Below, in pieces: positions 1 to 8,561 of a stretch of DNA of 43,858 nucleotides (the first letter of the stretch is position 1; each line of letters opens with the position of its first letter). This DNA is from Omnitrophica WOR_2 bacterium GWF2_43_52 (GTDB lineage: Bacteria; Omnitrophota; Gorgyraeia; Gygaellales; UBA12090). The translations under genes and the position numbers were made by a program. Location of the stretch: positions 32,473-76,330 of the forward strand of contig MHGF01000002.1 of assembly GCA_001805445.1 (NCBI GenBank). The letters run 5' to 3'. The notes beneath the pieces are model-generated. The model made no database searches. It had not been told where the DNA came from and saw only the letters and a program-made list of their open reading frames with translations.

Positions 1-46
1 AATTCTTACCATTATCTCAACGCAGCCGGTGGGATAAATTCGCACT

Positions 47-86
47 GCGGCTTATCTTCGCTCATTGCATTCGCTCCATAAGCCGC
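47..86. repeat. Imperfect palindrome upstream of the FtsH-like gene
   Basis: GCGGCTTAT at 47-55 is an exact inverted match to ATAAGCCGC at 78-86. The loop carries the direct repeat TTCGCTC twice. A related GC-rich arm lies just upstream (21-49). It looks like a REP-type intergenic palindrome. It ends about 20 bases before the promoter of the FtsH-like gene and could also stop transcription arriving from outside the window. No function is shown. Confidence 0.5.
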
Positions 87-106
87 GTGCTCATTTAAGA
101 AAAGGT

Positions 107-135
107 TTGACTACGATTGTTAAATGTGTTATCTT
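107..135 (+). promoter_or_regulatory. Sigma-70-type promoter of the FtsH-like gene
   Basis: TTGACT (107-112) and TATCTT (130-135) are separated by exactly 17 bases. Transcription would start near 142, giving a leader of about 50 bases before the ATG at 191. The ribosome site GGAG at 179-182 sits 8 bases before that ATG. This supports the start at 191 over the longer open frame beginning at 65, which would start upstream of the promoter. Confidence 0.6.
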
Positions 136-190
136 TCATAAGATAAACACGTTAAGCGGATTTTTATCACTTATAAACGGAGAAATAATA

Positions 191-1909
191 ATGAATTGGA
201 GAAAAGTAAAGTTTTATCTAAACCTGCATTGGATCAAACTTATCCTTTTGATTATTATAGTGGCGACAATCATTACCACTATACTCATAATCTCTAGTGG
301 GCTCAGGGCCTGGAAAGAATCAGAATCCTATCTCAGGCAGACACAATTAGCCTCAATGCCTCTGCAGATGTTCATGTGGATGGTTATGGGGCTCATCCAG
401 GGAGTTATTACCACCTGGCTTTTTTACTGGCTTATCTATAAGAAAGGCGCGAGCAGCTTCAGCCATACCAATAAGAAATCCATTGCCGGAGAGAAAATCG
501 GAATCACCTGGAATGACGTCATCGGCATGGATGAAGCCAAGCAAGAGGCCTTTGAAGTAGTAAATCTCATTAAGGACAGGGCCGCTTTGCATCAAATTGG
601 GGGAAAGATTTTAAAAGGGCTGCTTATGCTCGGGCCGCCAGGATGCGGAAAAACATACCTTGCTAAGGCAATCGCAACGGAGGCCAAACTCCCCTTTATC
701 GCGATGTCCGGTTCTGAATTTGTAGAGATGTTTGTAGGCGTAGGCGCGGGCAGAATCCGCAGCCTTTTTAAGCGAGCCCACCACTTAGCAGAGTTAGAAG
801 GAGGCTGCCTCATTTTTATAGACGAACTCGATGCCTTAGGCGCTGCCCGAGGGCAGGAAAGAGGCGGAGGCGGACAAACTGAACACAACCAGACACTCAA
901 TCAGCTTCTGGTTGAAATGGATGGCTTGAAAGAAAAAGACCTCAATATAGTCATTATCGGCGCGACCAATGCCCCCGAAAATTTTCTTGATCCAGCGCTT
1001 TTACGCCCCGGAAGGTTTGACCGTAAAATTTATGTGGATAAACCTAATCTAGAGGACCGGCAAAGGCTGTTTGAATATTATTTAAGAAACGTAAAGTATG
1101 ACGCCTCCATCGTAAAAATAGACCGGCTTGCCCGTATCTGCGTAGGACATAGCCCCGCGGATATCGCCAACATTGTCAGAGAGGCAGCGCTCATCGCGGT
1201 ACGAAATAAAAAACAGGTAATAACCAATAAGGAAATTGATGACGCCAGGGAAAGAATTGCCTTAGGCATAAAGAGAAGATTCAAGTATGGCGCGGAAGAA
1301 AAACTGCAAACCGCCTATCATGAAGCAGGCCATGCCCTCATCACGTACCTTCTTGTTCCCAAAAAAGATGTCTTTAAGGTCACCATAACTCCCCGAGGCC
1401 ACACAGGGGGAGCTACCTGGGTGCCTGAACGCGAAGAAATCCTTATAGAAAACAAAAACCAGCTTCTTGATGAAATAAAAATATCGCTTGGTTCTTATGC
1501 CGCGGAGAAATTAAAATTAGGATTTACCACTGCCGGGGTAGGCATGGACTTTAATAGCGCCTTTTCTACGGCACATAAAATGGTCTGGCGCTTAGGGATG
1601 GGAAAGTCAGAATTTATCGGTGATTTTCGCGCGGTAGACAATAAATATATTTCTGAAGAAACAAAAGCCCGCCTTGACAACGATGTTCAAGAGATATTGC
1701 AGACCTGCCTTAAAGAAATTGAGGATGTCTTAAGAAAGCATGACGCGCTCTTAGAACGGGTAGCCAGAGCATTAGTTGAAAAGGAAGAATTAAATTATGA
1801 TGAAATTGAAGCTATCTTTAAAGAATTCGGGAAAAGCCGCACCCAGCACGAAGTCAAGATTGCTCCTCCTGAGACTCTTATTATTAACAACCCTCCTTCT
1901 TCCAGTTAG
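191..1909 (+). CDS. ftsH: FtsH-type membrane AAA+ zinc metalloprotease
   Basis: This is a membrane-anchored ATP-dependent protease of family M41, which unfolds and degrades membrane and short-lived cytosolic proteins. From the ATG at 191 it has 572 residues. Two membrane helices (about 17-35 and 75-97) flank a periplasmic loop of only about 40 residues, clearly shorter than in typical FtsH. The AAA+ module shows Walker A GPPGCGKT (148-155), Walker B with D211-E212, the pore motif [10 protein letters not shown], and arginine residues in the RPGRFDRKI segment. The protease domain has the zinc motif HEAGH (377-381) and a likely third ligand D453. All catalytic residues are present, so it should be active. 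The short N-terminus and body suggest a second, diverged FtsH paralog rather than the housekeeping copy. Its 3' end overlaps the next gene by 113 bases. Confidence 0.9.
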   Translation: MNWRKVKFYLNLHWIKLILLIIIVATIITTILIISSGLRAWKESESYLRQTQLASMPLQMFMWMVMGLIQGVITTWLFYWLIYKKGASSFSHTNKKSIAGEKIGITWNDVIGMDEAKQEAFEVVNLIKDRAALHQIGGKILKGLLMLGPPGCGKTYLAKAIATEAKLPFIAMSGSEFVEMFVGVGAGRIRSLFKRAHHLAELEGGCLIFIDELDALGAARGQERGGGGQTEHNQTLNQLLVEMDGLKEKDLNIVIIGATNAPENFLDPALLRPGRFDRKIYVDKPNLEDRQRLFEYYLRNVKYDASIVKIDRLARICVGHSPADIANIVREAALIAVRNKKQVITNKEIDDARERIALGIKRRFKYGAEEKLQTAYHEAGHALITYLLVPKKDVFKVTITPRGHTGGATWVPEREEILIENKNQLLDEIKISLGSYAAEKLKLGFTTAGVGMDFNSAFSTAHKMVWRLGMGKSEFIGDFRAVDNKYISEETKARLDNDVQEILQTCLKEIEDVLRKHDALLERVARALVEKEELNYDEIEAIFKEFGKSRTQHEVKIAPPETLIINNPPSSS

Positions 1910-2717
1910 CTGTGATACTATTTCCAGCCCTACCTATACCCTTGCCACTATCACGACCGGCTTAGCCGATATCTGTCAAAAAGAGTACGCCATCCCTATC
2001 GTTTCTACCTTAAAGGGCAGGACCTTATGGATATACCTGCCTCTTGAGGAGGAACTCTTTATTGACACAGACACGCCTCAAGAATCGCTCAAAGCTTTTG
2101 AACTCCAAACACTTGAAGGCTCTCTTGCTGAAAATACAATCAAATTCGATTATAGTATCGCGGAAATTCCTGAAATCAAGGAATCCCAAAACAAAAAGAT
2201 TAATCCTCTTATAGCCGAGAAAATGCGAAAGGTCTTTAACGCCATACGCAGGGTGATTCTAAGCCTTCAACACAACACAGAAGAACCGATATTCTTTGCC
2301 ACAGTAACCAGCGATATTAAAAACGGCATTGAGATAATCGAGATAACCTATATCGATGATCTCAAGAAAGCCCTTTACGGGCTGATTTCAATCACCGAGT
2401 ACCAGCATCGTTCTCTGCAGGATATACGCTTATCGTTTGAGGCAATAGGGGATAAAGACGGAAAACATCTACGCTATACAGACCTTGCTTTTAAGGATTT
2501 TCTTATTGAACAGATGAAACAGCGGATACATTCTAAATTCAGCCGTCCGGAGGTAAAAAAAGGAACTGACATCGATAAAGAAGTCATAAAGTCTATCCAG
2601 CATGTTTTAGAGATATATAAATTTAGCGATTTCTCCATGCTGGAGCTTAAAAATATTGCTACTGAAAATAAAATCTCGTTAAGCCGGGCTGCTATCCTAG
2701 AAAAAAGCAAAGAATAA
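1797..2717 (+). CDS. Predicted lipoprotein overlapping the FtsH-like gene
   Basis: I recognise no family. The 306-residue protein starts inside the upstream protease gene in another frame. AGGAAG at 1782-1787 lies 9 bases before the double ATG at 1797/1800, which makes this deep overlap believable. Residues 20-39 form a leucine-rich signal peptide ending in the lipobox LPVSC, with the lipidated cysteine at 39. The mature part is soluble, mixed charge and rich in Ile, Lys and Glu, with no repeats. It has no visible catalytic motif. Co-transcription and overlap suggest its level is coupled to the protease, for example as an envelope-side adaptor or substrate. That role is inference. Confidence 0.7.
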   Translation: MMKLKLSLKNSGKAAPSTKSRLLLLRLLLLTTLLLPVSCDTISSPTYTLATITTGLADICQKEYAIPIVSTLKGRTLWIYLPLEEELFIDTDTPQESLKAFELQTLEGSLAENTIKFDYSIAEIPEIKESQNKKINPLIAEKMRKVFNAIRRVILSLQHNTEEPIFFATVTSDIKNGIEIIEITYIDDLKKALYGLISITEYQHRSLQDIRLSFEAIGDKDGKHLRYTDLAFKDFLIEQMKQRIHSKFSRPEVKKGTDIDKEVIKSIQHVLEIYKFSDFSMLELKNIATENKISLSRAAILEKSKE

Positions 2718-2771
2718 TTTTCTTATCTGGCCTGACACTACTGGTACAATAAGTAAAAACATACCGTTTTC

Positions 2772-3380
2772 TCAACCTCTCCTAAGAATAACCTTCGCCT
2801 TTCTTATTCTCAGCCTGTTATCTAAAAAGAGCTTGATAGCTTTAGGATACACTGCATGCTCTACGGCATGAATCCGTGCCTCAAGGCTCTCCTTCGTATC
2901 AGTTTCCTTGATTTTTACTATTTCCTGCAAAATTATAGGCCCATGGTCCATCATTTCATCTACAAAATGCACGGTTACCCCTGTTACCTTGGCCCCAGAG
3001 ATAAAGGCATCACCTATCGCGTGAGCCCCTTTAAACGCGGGAAGTAACGACGGATGGATATTGAGTATTTTATTTCTGTACTGCTTTACGAAGTGAGCGC
3101 TTACTATACGCATAAATCCTGCCAACACAATCAAATCAATCTTTTCTGATTTCAACTTTTTTATAATCTGTTCTTCAAAGTCTTTTTTGCTCAGAAAATC
3201 CCTTCTGTCAACAATAAAAGCTTTTATCTTAGCCTTTACCGCCCTCTTTAGAACATACGCGTCAGGGTTATCACAGACTAACAACTTCAAACGCGCCTTA
3301 AACGTGCCTCTTGTACGCGCATCGACAATAGCCTGAAAGTTTGAACCGTTACCAGAAGCAAACACAGCAATATTTTTCAT
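2772..3380 (-). CDS. purN: Phosphoribosylglycinamide formyltransferase PurN
   Basis: This enzyme of purine synthesis transfers a formyl group from 10-formyltetrahydrofolate to GAR in the cytosol. The 202-residue length is normal for the family. The N-terminal ASGNGSNFQAI loop binds the phosphoribosyl group. The catalytic triad is visible as N107 and H109 in NIHPSLLPAF and D145 in the HFVDEMMDHGPI segment, at almost the same numbering as the Escherichia coli enzyme. It starts at ATG 3380 with a weak AGGAC-like ribosome site. It converges with the lipoprotein gene; no clear terminator is visible in the 54 bases between them. No other purine gene is in the window. Confidence 0.95.
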   Translation of the reverse strand: MKNIAVFASGNGSNFQAIVDARTRGTFKARLKLLVCDNPDAYVLKRAVKAKIKAFIVDRRDFLSKKDFEEQIIKKLKSEKIDLIVLAGFMRIVSAHFVKQYRNKILNIHPSLLPAFKGAHAIGDAFISGAKVTGVTVHFVDEMMDHGPIILQEIVKIKETDTKESLEARIHAVEHAVYPKAIKLFLDNRLRIRKAKVILRRG

Positions 3381-3388
3381 TTTTGTCC

Positions 3389-3435
3389 TTTGGTGTCAGG
3401 CACGAAATTACCATTTGGTGCCTGACACCAAATGG
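3389..3435. repeat. Palindrome built from the motif GGTGTCAGGCAC
   Basis: TTTGGTGTCAGGCAC (3389-3403) is followed by its inverse (3418-3432). Within the right half, CCATTTGGTG and CACCAAATGG form a perfect 10-bp stem with a 5-base loop (3411-3435). A third partial copy, AGTGCCAGACA, follows at 3442. It sits in the purN-rnfB gap. Structured motifs of this kind are typical of REP sequences mobilised by tyrosine transposases. The transposase at 16245-16910 is flanked by a different hairpin, so a direct link is not shown. Confidence 0.6.
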
Positions 3436-3466
3436 TTAAAAAGTGCCAGACATTAAGTTTGCATTA

Positions 3467-4279
3467 TTAAGATTCCCACGCCTTATCTTCCTTTTTCTTA
3501 GCTATTGATTTAGTCGGGCACACTTTAAAACACTCGCCGCGGTTGTCGCAGATGGTGTAGTCAATCACTGCCAGATTGTTAATCACTTTGATGGCTCCTG
3601 TCGGGCAGGCCTTTTCACACTTGCGGCAGGCAATACAGCCTACTGAACACACATCCAAAACCTTTTTGCCAAAATCCAAGGATTTACAACGCACAGCGTA
3701 GGTTTTACTCACTGAAACTAAGCTGAAAAGTTTTTTAGGGCAGATTGCTACGCAGGCGCCGCAGGCAGTGCACTTATTTTCATTAACAACAGGCAAATCT
3801 TCTTCGTTCATCGTAATCGCGCCAAATGGGCAGGCCCTGGCACAATCACCATAACCGACACAGCCGTAGAAACACTCCTTCGGCCCCCCCTCTACGAGAT
3901 GAGCCAAAATACAATCACGAGCTCCTGTGTATATATATTTATCCTTTACCCTTTGATTGCCGCCGTGACAGTGTAATACCGCAACGAGCTTTACCTTTAT
4001 CTTTGCCTCAACTCCTAGGATACCGGCAACTTCCGCTCTTTCTTCATCCTGCATTACCGCGCAACGCTCAACCGTGCACGTTCCCTGGATGAGTGCTTCA
4101 GCAAATCCCATGCACCCGGGCATTCCGCAGGCTCCGCAATTCGCGCCGGGAAGCTTGGCATATATTTCTTCCAATCGCGGATCGCTTACCACACAAAGTT
4201 TCTTTGCCGCGATGGCTAAACCTACGCCAAAAGCTACGCCCAAACCGCTTAGAGTTAAAACTGGAACTATGATATTCAT
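3467..4279 (-). CDS. rnfB: Rnf complex subunit B, iron-sulfur electron carrier
   Basis: RnfB takes electrons from ferredoxin and passes them into the membrane Rnf complex. From the ATG at 4279 there are 270 residues. An N-terminal membrane helix (2-22) is followed by the Fe-S domain with the GANCGACGMPGC segment near 45. Three or four ferredoxin-type cysteine clusters follow, including KCTACGACVAICP and CIACRKCEKACP. A TTG at 4309 would add ten residues, but neither start has a strong ribosome site; the ATG places the membrane anchor at the very N-terminus as usual. It is the last gene of the rnf operon. A 211-base gap with an inverted repeat separates it from rnfA. Confidence 0.93.
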   Translation of the reverse strand: MNIIVPVLTLSGLGVAFGVGLAIAAKKLCVVSDPRLEEIYAKLPGANCGACGMPGCMGFAEALIQGTCTVERCAVMQDEERAEVAGILGVEAKIKVKLVAVLHCHGGNQRVKDKYIYTGARDCILAHLVEGGPKECFYGCVGYGDCARACPFGAITMNEEDLPVVNENKCTACGACVAICPKKLFSLVSVSKTYAVRCKSLDFGKKVLDVCSVGCIACRKCEKACPTGAIKVINNLAVIDYTICDNRGECFKVCPTKSIAKKKEDKAWES

Positions 4280-4302
4280 AAGAATATTGTTGTTGTATAG
4301 GC

Positions 4303-4427
4303 AACACAAATTTTCACGAATTCACTACGCACGGTATAGCGTGTAGTTCACACGAATTTCCACGAATAAACTCTCCTTAATAAAATTCGTGTTTATTCGT
4401 GTGCAATTCGTGCCTAATTCGTGTTTC
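4303..4427. repeat. Inverted array of 10-11-nt CACGAAT units
   Basis: The left arm holds CACGAATTTC and CACGAATAAA (4351-4370), preceded by weaker copies CACAAATTTT and CACGAATTCA. The right arm holds the inverse units AAATTCGTG, TTTATTCGTG, GCAATTCGTG and CCTAATTCGTG (from 4384). A shorter palindrome with a TATAGCGTGT core lies in between. It fills the rnfA-rnfB gap. A related array is at 25883-26027. Confidence 0.65.
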
Positions 4428-4490
4428 AAAACTTTCCCGCACCTCTTTTATCTTTTGGGCCGGCGGGATCCCGCCAAATATTAAAATAGT

Positions 4491-5099
4491 TTAGCGGGAA
4501 AACCCGCTAAAACCCATAAACGCTAAACTCATCAAAGCCGCAACGATAAAGGCCAGCGGCACTCCCTCTAGGCTTTTGGGCACATTAATTAATTCTAAGC
4601 GCTCTCTAATACCCGACATTAAAAGCATTGCCAAAAGATACCCTATGCCGGCAAAAAATCCTTGCGCTACGCTCATCAAAAAACTTCCCTTTACCGCATA
4701 GCCATTTAAAAAGAACGCTTCAGAATTTAAGACCGCCACCCCAAGCACCGCGCAGTTTACCGTAATTAAAGGAAGATAAATCCCAAATGCCTTATATAAA
4801 CCGGGAGACGTCTTACGGATGGCCATCTCCACAAACTGCACAAAACTGGCGATGACCAGGATAAACGAAATAGTGCGCATATAGGTAATATCAAAAGGCA
4901 CCAAGAGATAGCGATAAATAAGCCAGGTAATAATGCTTGCTATCGTCATAACAAAAGTAACCGCCAGTCCCATAGAAATTGCCGGTTTGCTCTCCCTAGA
5001 AACACCGATAAAAGGACATAGCCCAAGAAACTTAGACAGGATAAAGTTATTGATGAACACCATAGAAATCATTATGGACATGAGCTTAGCCGCATCCAT
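4491..5099 (-). CDS. rnfA: Rnf complex membrane subunit A
   Basis: RnfA is an integral membrane subunit that, with RnfE, holds the core iron-sulfur centre and part of the ion path. The 202 residues give six hydrophobic helices. The motifs NNFILSKFLGLCPFIGVS (near 16) and LPLITVNCAVLG (near 110) contain the conserved cysteines of the RnfA/NqrE family. It starts at ATG 5099 behind a purine-rich GGAGGGCAGG and overlaps the end of rnfE by 14 bases, so translation is probably coupled. Confidence 0.95.
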   Translation of the reverse strand: MDAAKLMSIMISMVFINNFILSKFLGLCPFIGVSRESKPAISMGLAVTFVMTIASIITWLIYRYLLVPFDITYMRTISFILVIASFVQFVEMAIRKTSPGLYKAFGIYLPLITVNCAVLGVAVLNSEAFFLNGYAVKGSFLMSVAQGFFAGIGYLLAMLLMSGIRERLELINVPKSLEGVPLAFIVAALMSLAFMGFSGFSR

Positions 5100-5721
5100 G
5101 GCAACCTGCCCTCCTTATTTCTTTCCCGCTTTTGCGTTTTATCTGCCAATAGTTGACAAGCCCAATCAAGAGCCCCATAGTAAGCAAAGCCCCGGGAGCT
5201 AATACCATCATAATCGCCGGCTCAAAGCCTTTCATTATGCTCATACCTAAAAATTTCCCGCTCCCTAAAACCTCTCGGATAGAAGCAATAAGACACAGGG
5301 CAAGCGTAAAACCTACGCCCATACCTAAGCCATCACAGAAAGAATGCAGGACATTATTCTTTGAGGCAAATGCCTCCGCGCGCCCCAAGACGATACAGTT
5401 AACCACAATTAAAGGCACAAAAATACCTAATGCCCTGTCAAGGCTGGGCATATACGCCTTCATCAACAACTCTACGATAGTCACAAAGGTAGCGATAATA
5501 ACAATATAACAAGGGATACGAATTTGATCCGGGATTACTTTTCGCACGGCTGAAATAATGATGTTTGAGCCCACAAGCACAAATGTCGCCGCAGCCCCCA
5601 TGCCAAGAGCGTTATACACTGAGGTAGAAACTGCCAGCGCAGGGCATAATCCTAAGACCAATCCGAAGGTAGGATTTTCAATCGTGATACCTTTAGTAAA
5701 TTCCTTAAGCAGTCGTTTCAT
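5086..5721 (-). CDS. rnfE: Rnf complex membrane subunit E
   Basis: This membrane subunit is homologous to RnfA and inserted in the opposite orientation, forming the pseudo-symmetric core of the complex. It has 211 residues from the ATG at 5721. The signature segments NPTFGLVLGLCPALAVS and FVPLIVVNCIVLGRAEAF carry the conserved cysteines. About six membrane helices are visible. The C-terminus ends in RRAGCHGCG, a small cysteine-rich tail. A TTG at 5730 would add three residues but seems less likely. Confidence 0.94.
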   Translation of the reverse strand: MKRLLKEFTKGITIENPTFGLVLGLCPALAVSTSVYNALGMGAAATFVLVGSNIIISAVRKVIPDQIRIPCYIVIIATFVTIVELLMKAYMPSLDRALGIFVPLIVVNCIVLGRAEAFASKNNVLHSFCDGLGMGVGFTLALCLIASIREVLGSGKFLGMSIMKGFEPAIMMVLAPGALLTMGLLIGLVNYWQIKRKSGKEIRRAGCHGCG

Positions 5722-5740
5722 ATTTCGCAATAAAACAGTT

Positions 5741-5801
5741 AACGGGTTAACCGGTGAGCCAGTTTGCCAGTTAAACCCGCTTACCCGTTAACCCGCTCAC
5801 C
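5741..5801. repeat. Palindrome between rnfE and rnfD
   Basis: GGGTTAAC (5744-5751) and GTTAACCC (5787-5794) form an exact inverted pair, and the nearby GGTGAGC and GCTCACC extend it. The right arm overlaps the last codons of rnfD. It may add a hairpin between two co-transcribed genes. Repeated GGGTTAA words suggest the same class of short-unit repeats seen elsewhere in the window. Confidence 0.45.
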
Positions 5802-6751
5802 TTTGCACCATATCTTCTCGGCTTCACCCAGCGGTCAATTAAAGGCGTTGCCGCGTTCATCATCAAAATAGAATAAGATACCCCTTCTGGATATCCTCCA
5901 AATCGACGGATAACAAACGTAAGTACACCACAGCCAATGCCAAAGATAAGCTGGCCCTTTTTAGTCATTGGCGTCGTCACATAATCCGTTGCCATAAAGA
6001 ACGCGCCCAAAATCAGGCCGCCGGTTAAAATACTAAAGAAGAAATCTCCCTTAAGAAATCCTTGCTGGCTAAAAAGCATACTTAAAACACTCGCGGTAAG
6101 AATAAATCCAACTGGCGCATGATACCAAATATAGCCTCGCCATAAAAGATACACCGCTCCAAGCACAAGCGCCAAAACACATACCTCGCCTAAGCAGCCC
6201 CCGCGGTTACCCAAAAATAAATCTGTATATGACAACCCCATAGCCTCTACACTTTGTAGTTTCGCCTCTTTTAACACCGCAAGCGGAGTCGCGGAACTCA
6301 AGCCGTCAAGGTTAAACGGCCTGACGAAATCCGTCATATGCTTTGGCCATGAAGCCAAAAGGAATGCCCGGGCAGCAAGCGCCGGATTAAAAATATTTGC
6401 CCCAAGCCCTCCGAAAGTGTGTTTACAAACAGCAATCGCAAAAATCCCGCCGATAAGGGGAATCCAAAAAGGGACATGCGAAGAAAGGTTGTAGGCAAGC
6501 AGTAATCCCGTAAGCGCCGCTGAGCCATCGCTGACAGTTATTTTCTTATGGTTTAATTTTTGAATCAAAGCCTCAGTAACGACACACGTCACAACAGAAA
6601 CTAAAATAACCTTTACTGCTGAAATTCCAAAAATAAATACTCCGGCAATTCCGGAAGGAACTAAGGAAAAGAATACCGCCCACATAACCTTTGAAGCCGC
6701 TTCACCGCTATGAATATGCGGGGCACTCCCCACACGCAGTTTATCGCGCAT
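5771..6751 (-). CDS. rnfD: Rnf complex flavin-binding membrane subunit D
   Basis: RnfD is a membrane subunit that carries a covalent FMN and takes part in ion translocation. It has 326 residues from the ATG at 6751, chosen because GAGGTG lies about 5 bases upstream; a TTG at 6763 is the alternative. The flavin attachment motif is seen as DGLSSATPLAVL, the threonine being the expected flavin site. FNPALAARAF and the KKGQLIFGIGCG region also match the family. About nine membrane helices are visible. The start overlaps the end of rnfG by 11 bases. Confidence 0.94.
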   Translation of the reverse strand: MRDKLRVGSAPHIHSGEAASKVMWAVFFSLVPSGIAGVFIFGISAVKVILVSVVTCVVTEALIQKLNHKKITVSDGSAALTGLLLAYNLSSHVPFWIPLIGGIFAIAVCKHTFGGLGANIFNPALAARAFLLASWPKHMTDFVRPFNLDGLSSATPLAVLKEAKLQSVEAMGLSYTDLFLGNRGGCLGEVCVLALVLGAVYLLWRGYIWYHAPVGFILTASVLSMLFSQQGFLKGDFFFSILTGGLILGAFFMATDYVTTPMTKKGQLIFGIGCGVLTFVIRRFGGYPEGVSYSILMMNAATPLIDRWVKPRRYGAKVSGLTGKRV

Positions 6752-7277
6752 TTTGCACCTCAAGCAGAAGCTTATCTTTTACCGCTGAGATTTTTTCCCG
6801 CACTGAACGCAGTAACGCCGAAGATGATACCGTTGCCCCGGCAATCGCATGAATTTCAGGTACTCCATCCACGGTTTTCCCTTTAAACTGGCCAAGGAAA
6901 GGTTTTTCAGTAATTCTGCTGCCTAACCCCGGAGTTTCATTTTGAGATATAATCTTTATATCAGCAATTTCTAAATTCAAGGTTAAGCCAACCACTGCCT
7001 CGATAGCCCCGGAATAACCCTTTGCATACGTTTTAATAACAAACCCGTTTAAACGCTTATTGGGGTCATACGCGGCATAATAGAGTATCGCATTATTTTC
7101 ATAATAAGCTTGAAAGCCCCCGCTTTGCGGCAATACCTCGCTTAAGGCTGCTTCATGCTCCTTCTGTTTTTGCGCCAGTATCTTTGGCTCAGCAATACCA
7201 TACACTACCGCCAATACGGAACTAGCCAGAAAACAAATAAATCCTAAGATGAAGCCGTATTTAACAGTGTCCTTCAT
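6741..7277 (-). CDS. rnfG: Rnf complex subunit G, periplasmic flavoprotein
   Basis: RnfG has one N-terminal membrane helix (8-28) and an extracytoplasmic FMN-binding domain. The 178 residues include the NETPGLGSRI segment and the flavin attachment motif AGATVSSSAL near 145-154, whose second threonine or serine carries covalent FMN in the family. Its stop overlaps rnfD and its start overlaps the last base of rnfC, so the genes are tightly packed. Here rnfG precedes rnfD, whereas the usual order is C-D-G-E-A-B. Confidence 0.94.
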   Translation of the reverse strand: MKDTVKYGFILGFICFLASSVLAVVYGIAEPKILAQKQKEHEAALSEVLPQSGGFQAYYENNAILYYAAYDPNKRLNGFVIKTYAKGYSGAIEAVVGLTLNLEIADIKIISQNETPGLGSRITEKPFLGQFKGKTVDGVPEIHAIAGATVSSSALLRSVREKISAVKDKLLLEVQNAR

Positions 7278-8557
7278 TATTGAGGGATCCTCTGTTTAGC
7301 GTACTTTATTTCCTGGACAATATTTCTTCGCTGCGGGCAGACATAACTGCAGGAGCCGCACTCCATACATTCAAGCGCGCCGTAACTCTTGGCCAAGTCC
7401 CATTTTTTCTTTTCAACCGCTAATCCTATTAAACAAGGGGCAAGCCCCAGAGGGCAACTTTCCACACAACGGCCACAGCGCAGGCAAAAAGCCTCATCTG
7501 GCGGATGAATTTCTTTTTCAGATAAAAAGATAACCCCGCCGGTATTCTTAATCACCGGCGTATGCAGGCTATATTGCGTTAAGCCCATCATCGGCCCGCC
7601 AAAAACAATTCGCTCGGGCTCTTTCTGTAACGGGCCGCACTCAGCTATCAAATCATTGATGGTTGTACCTATGCGCACCAGAAGATTTTGAGGATTGCTT
7701 AGGCAATCCCCAGTTACCGTTACGACCCGTTCATAAAGAGATTTACCCAGATATACTGCTTCATACAGAGCATACGCGGTTGCCACATTATTGACCACTG
7801 CTCCCACATCAAAAGGAAGTTTTCCGGCAGGGACCTCCCTTTTGAGCACCGAAGAAATAATCTGTTTCTCCCCTCCCTGGGGATACCCTGATTTCAAAAG
7901 CTGTACCCTGTACCCTGTACCCTGTACCCGTTTTTCAAACGCCTTGATTGCCTCTGGCTTATTATCTTCAATTGCTATAAAAACATTTTTTACGCCTGTA
8001 CACTTTACCATCAGATCAACCGCCATGAGTATCTGATCTGTTTTCTCAAGCATCAGCCGCTCATCAGAGGTCAAAAACGGCTCACACTCCGCCGCGTTAA
8101 GGATAAAACTATCCAATTGTTTCGGAGGGCTCAATTTTATATGGGTAGGAAACGCGGCGCCTCCCATCCCTACAATGCCGCAATCAAAAATTATTTTACG
8201 GATATCATGAGGAGTAAGCTGTTCTATCTGACTCGATGATAAACTTTGTTCTTTGATTTTCTCATCTAAACCATCGGAAACAATAACAACTGCCTTTGCG
8301 CGGCCTAAAAGCGGATGCGGCATATCATCAATGGCAATAACTTTTCCCGAAACTGAACTATGCACAGGCGAAAAGACTACCTTCTCATCCAAAGTAGCAA
8401 TAAGCTCTCCGGTTTTGACAGAATCTCCCACTTTTACCAGCGGCTGGCATATCTTTCCGATATGCTGTGATAGCGGTATCGTAACCTTTTCGGGAAGTGC
8501 CGCTTTTCGTATCGCTTTATCTCTGGTTAGTTCTTTATGCTCTCGTAACTTTAACAT
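7277..8557 (-). CDS. rnfC: Rnf complex NADH-binding subunit C
   Basis: RnfC is the peripheral subunit that exchanges electrons with NAD(H). The 426 residues begin with a barrel-sandwich domain (VKVGDSVKTGELIA, near 41-54). An NADH/FMN domain follows (GIVGMGGAAFPTHIK near 130, YPQGGEKQ near 227), then an FGGPMMG segment. Two ferredoxin clusters are visible, CLRCGRCVESCP and CMECGSCSYVCP. It is the first gene of the operon. The codons for RVQGTGYRV consist of four copies of a 7-nt unit (7901-7928). Gain or loss of one copy would shift the frame and silence this gene. A MITE-like element lies directly upstream, so the operon promoter is probably in or near it. Confidence 0.95.
   Translation of the reverse strand: MLKLREHKELTRDKAIRKAALPEKVTIPLSQHIGKICQPLVKVGDSVKTGELIATLDEKVVFSPVHSSVSGKVIAIDDMPHPLLGRAKAVVIVSDGLDEKIKEQSLSSSQIEQLTPHDIRKIIFDCGIVGMGGAAFPTHIKLSPPKQLDSFILNAAECEPFLTSDERLMLEKTDQILMAVDLMVKCTGVKNVFIAIEDNKPEAIKAFEKRVQGTGYRVQLLKSGYPQGGEKQIISSVLKREVPAGKLPFDVGAVVNNVATAYALYEAVYLGKSLYERVVTVTGDCLSNPQNLLVRIGTTINDLIAECGPLQKEPERIVFGGPMMGLTQYSLHTPVIKNTGGVIFLSEKEIHPPDEAFCLRCGRCVESCPLGLAPCLIGLAVEKKKWDLAKSYGALECMECGSCSYVCPQRRNIVQEIKYAKQRIPQ
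7901..7928. repeat. Heptanucleotide tandem repeat inside rnfC
   Basis: CTGTACC occurs four times in perfect tandem (GGTACAG on the coding strand). Seven is not a multiple of three, so the copies are read in successive frames and a change by one copy breaks the gene. The encoded residues still fit the family alignment just before the YPQGGEKQ motif, so the present number of copies gives an intact protein. Confidence 0.9.
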
Positions 8558-8561
8558 AGAC

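Noticed and set aside
191-1909. FtsH-like gene as a non-catalytic FtsH homolog
   Set aside because: Walker A, Walker B, HEAGH and a third zinc ligand are all present.
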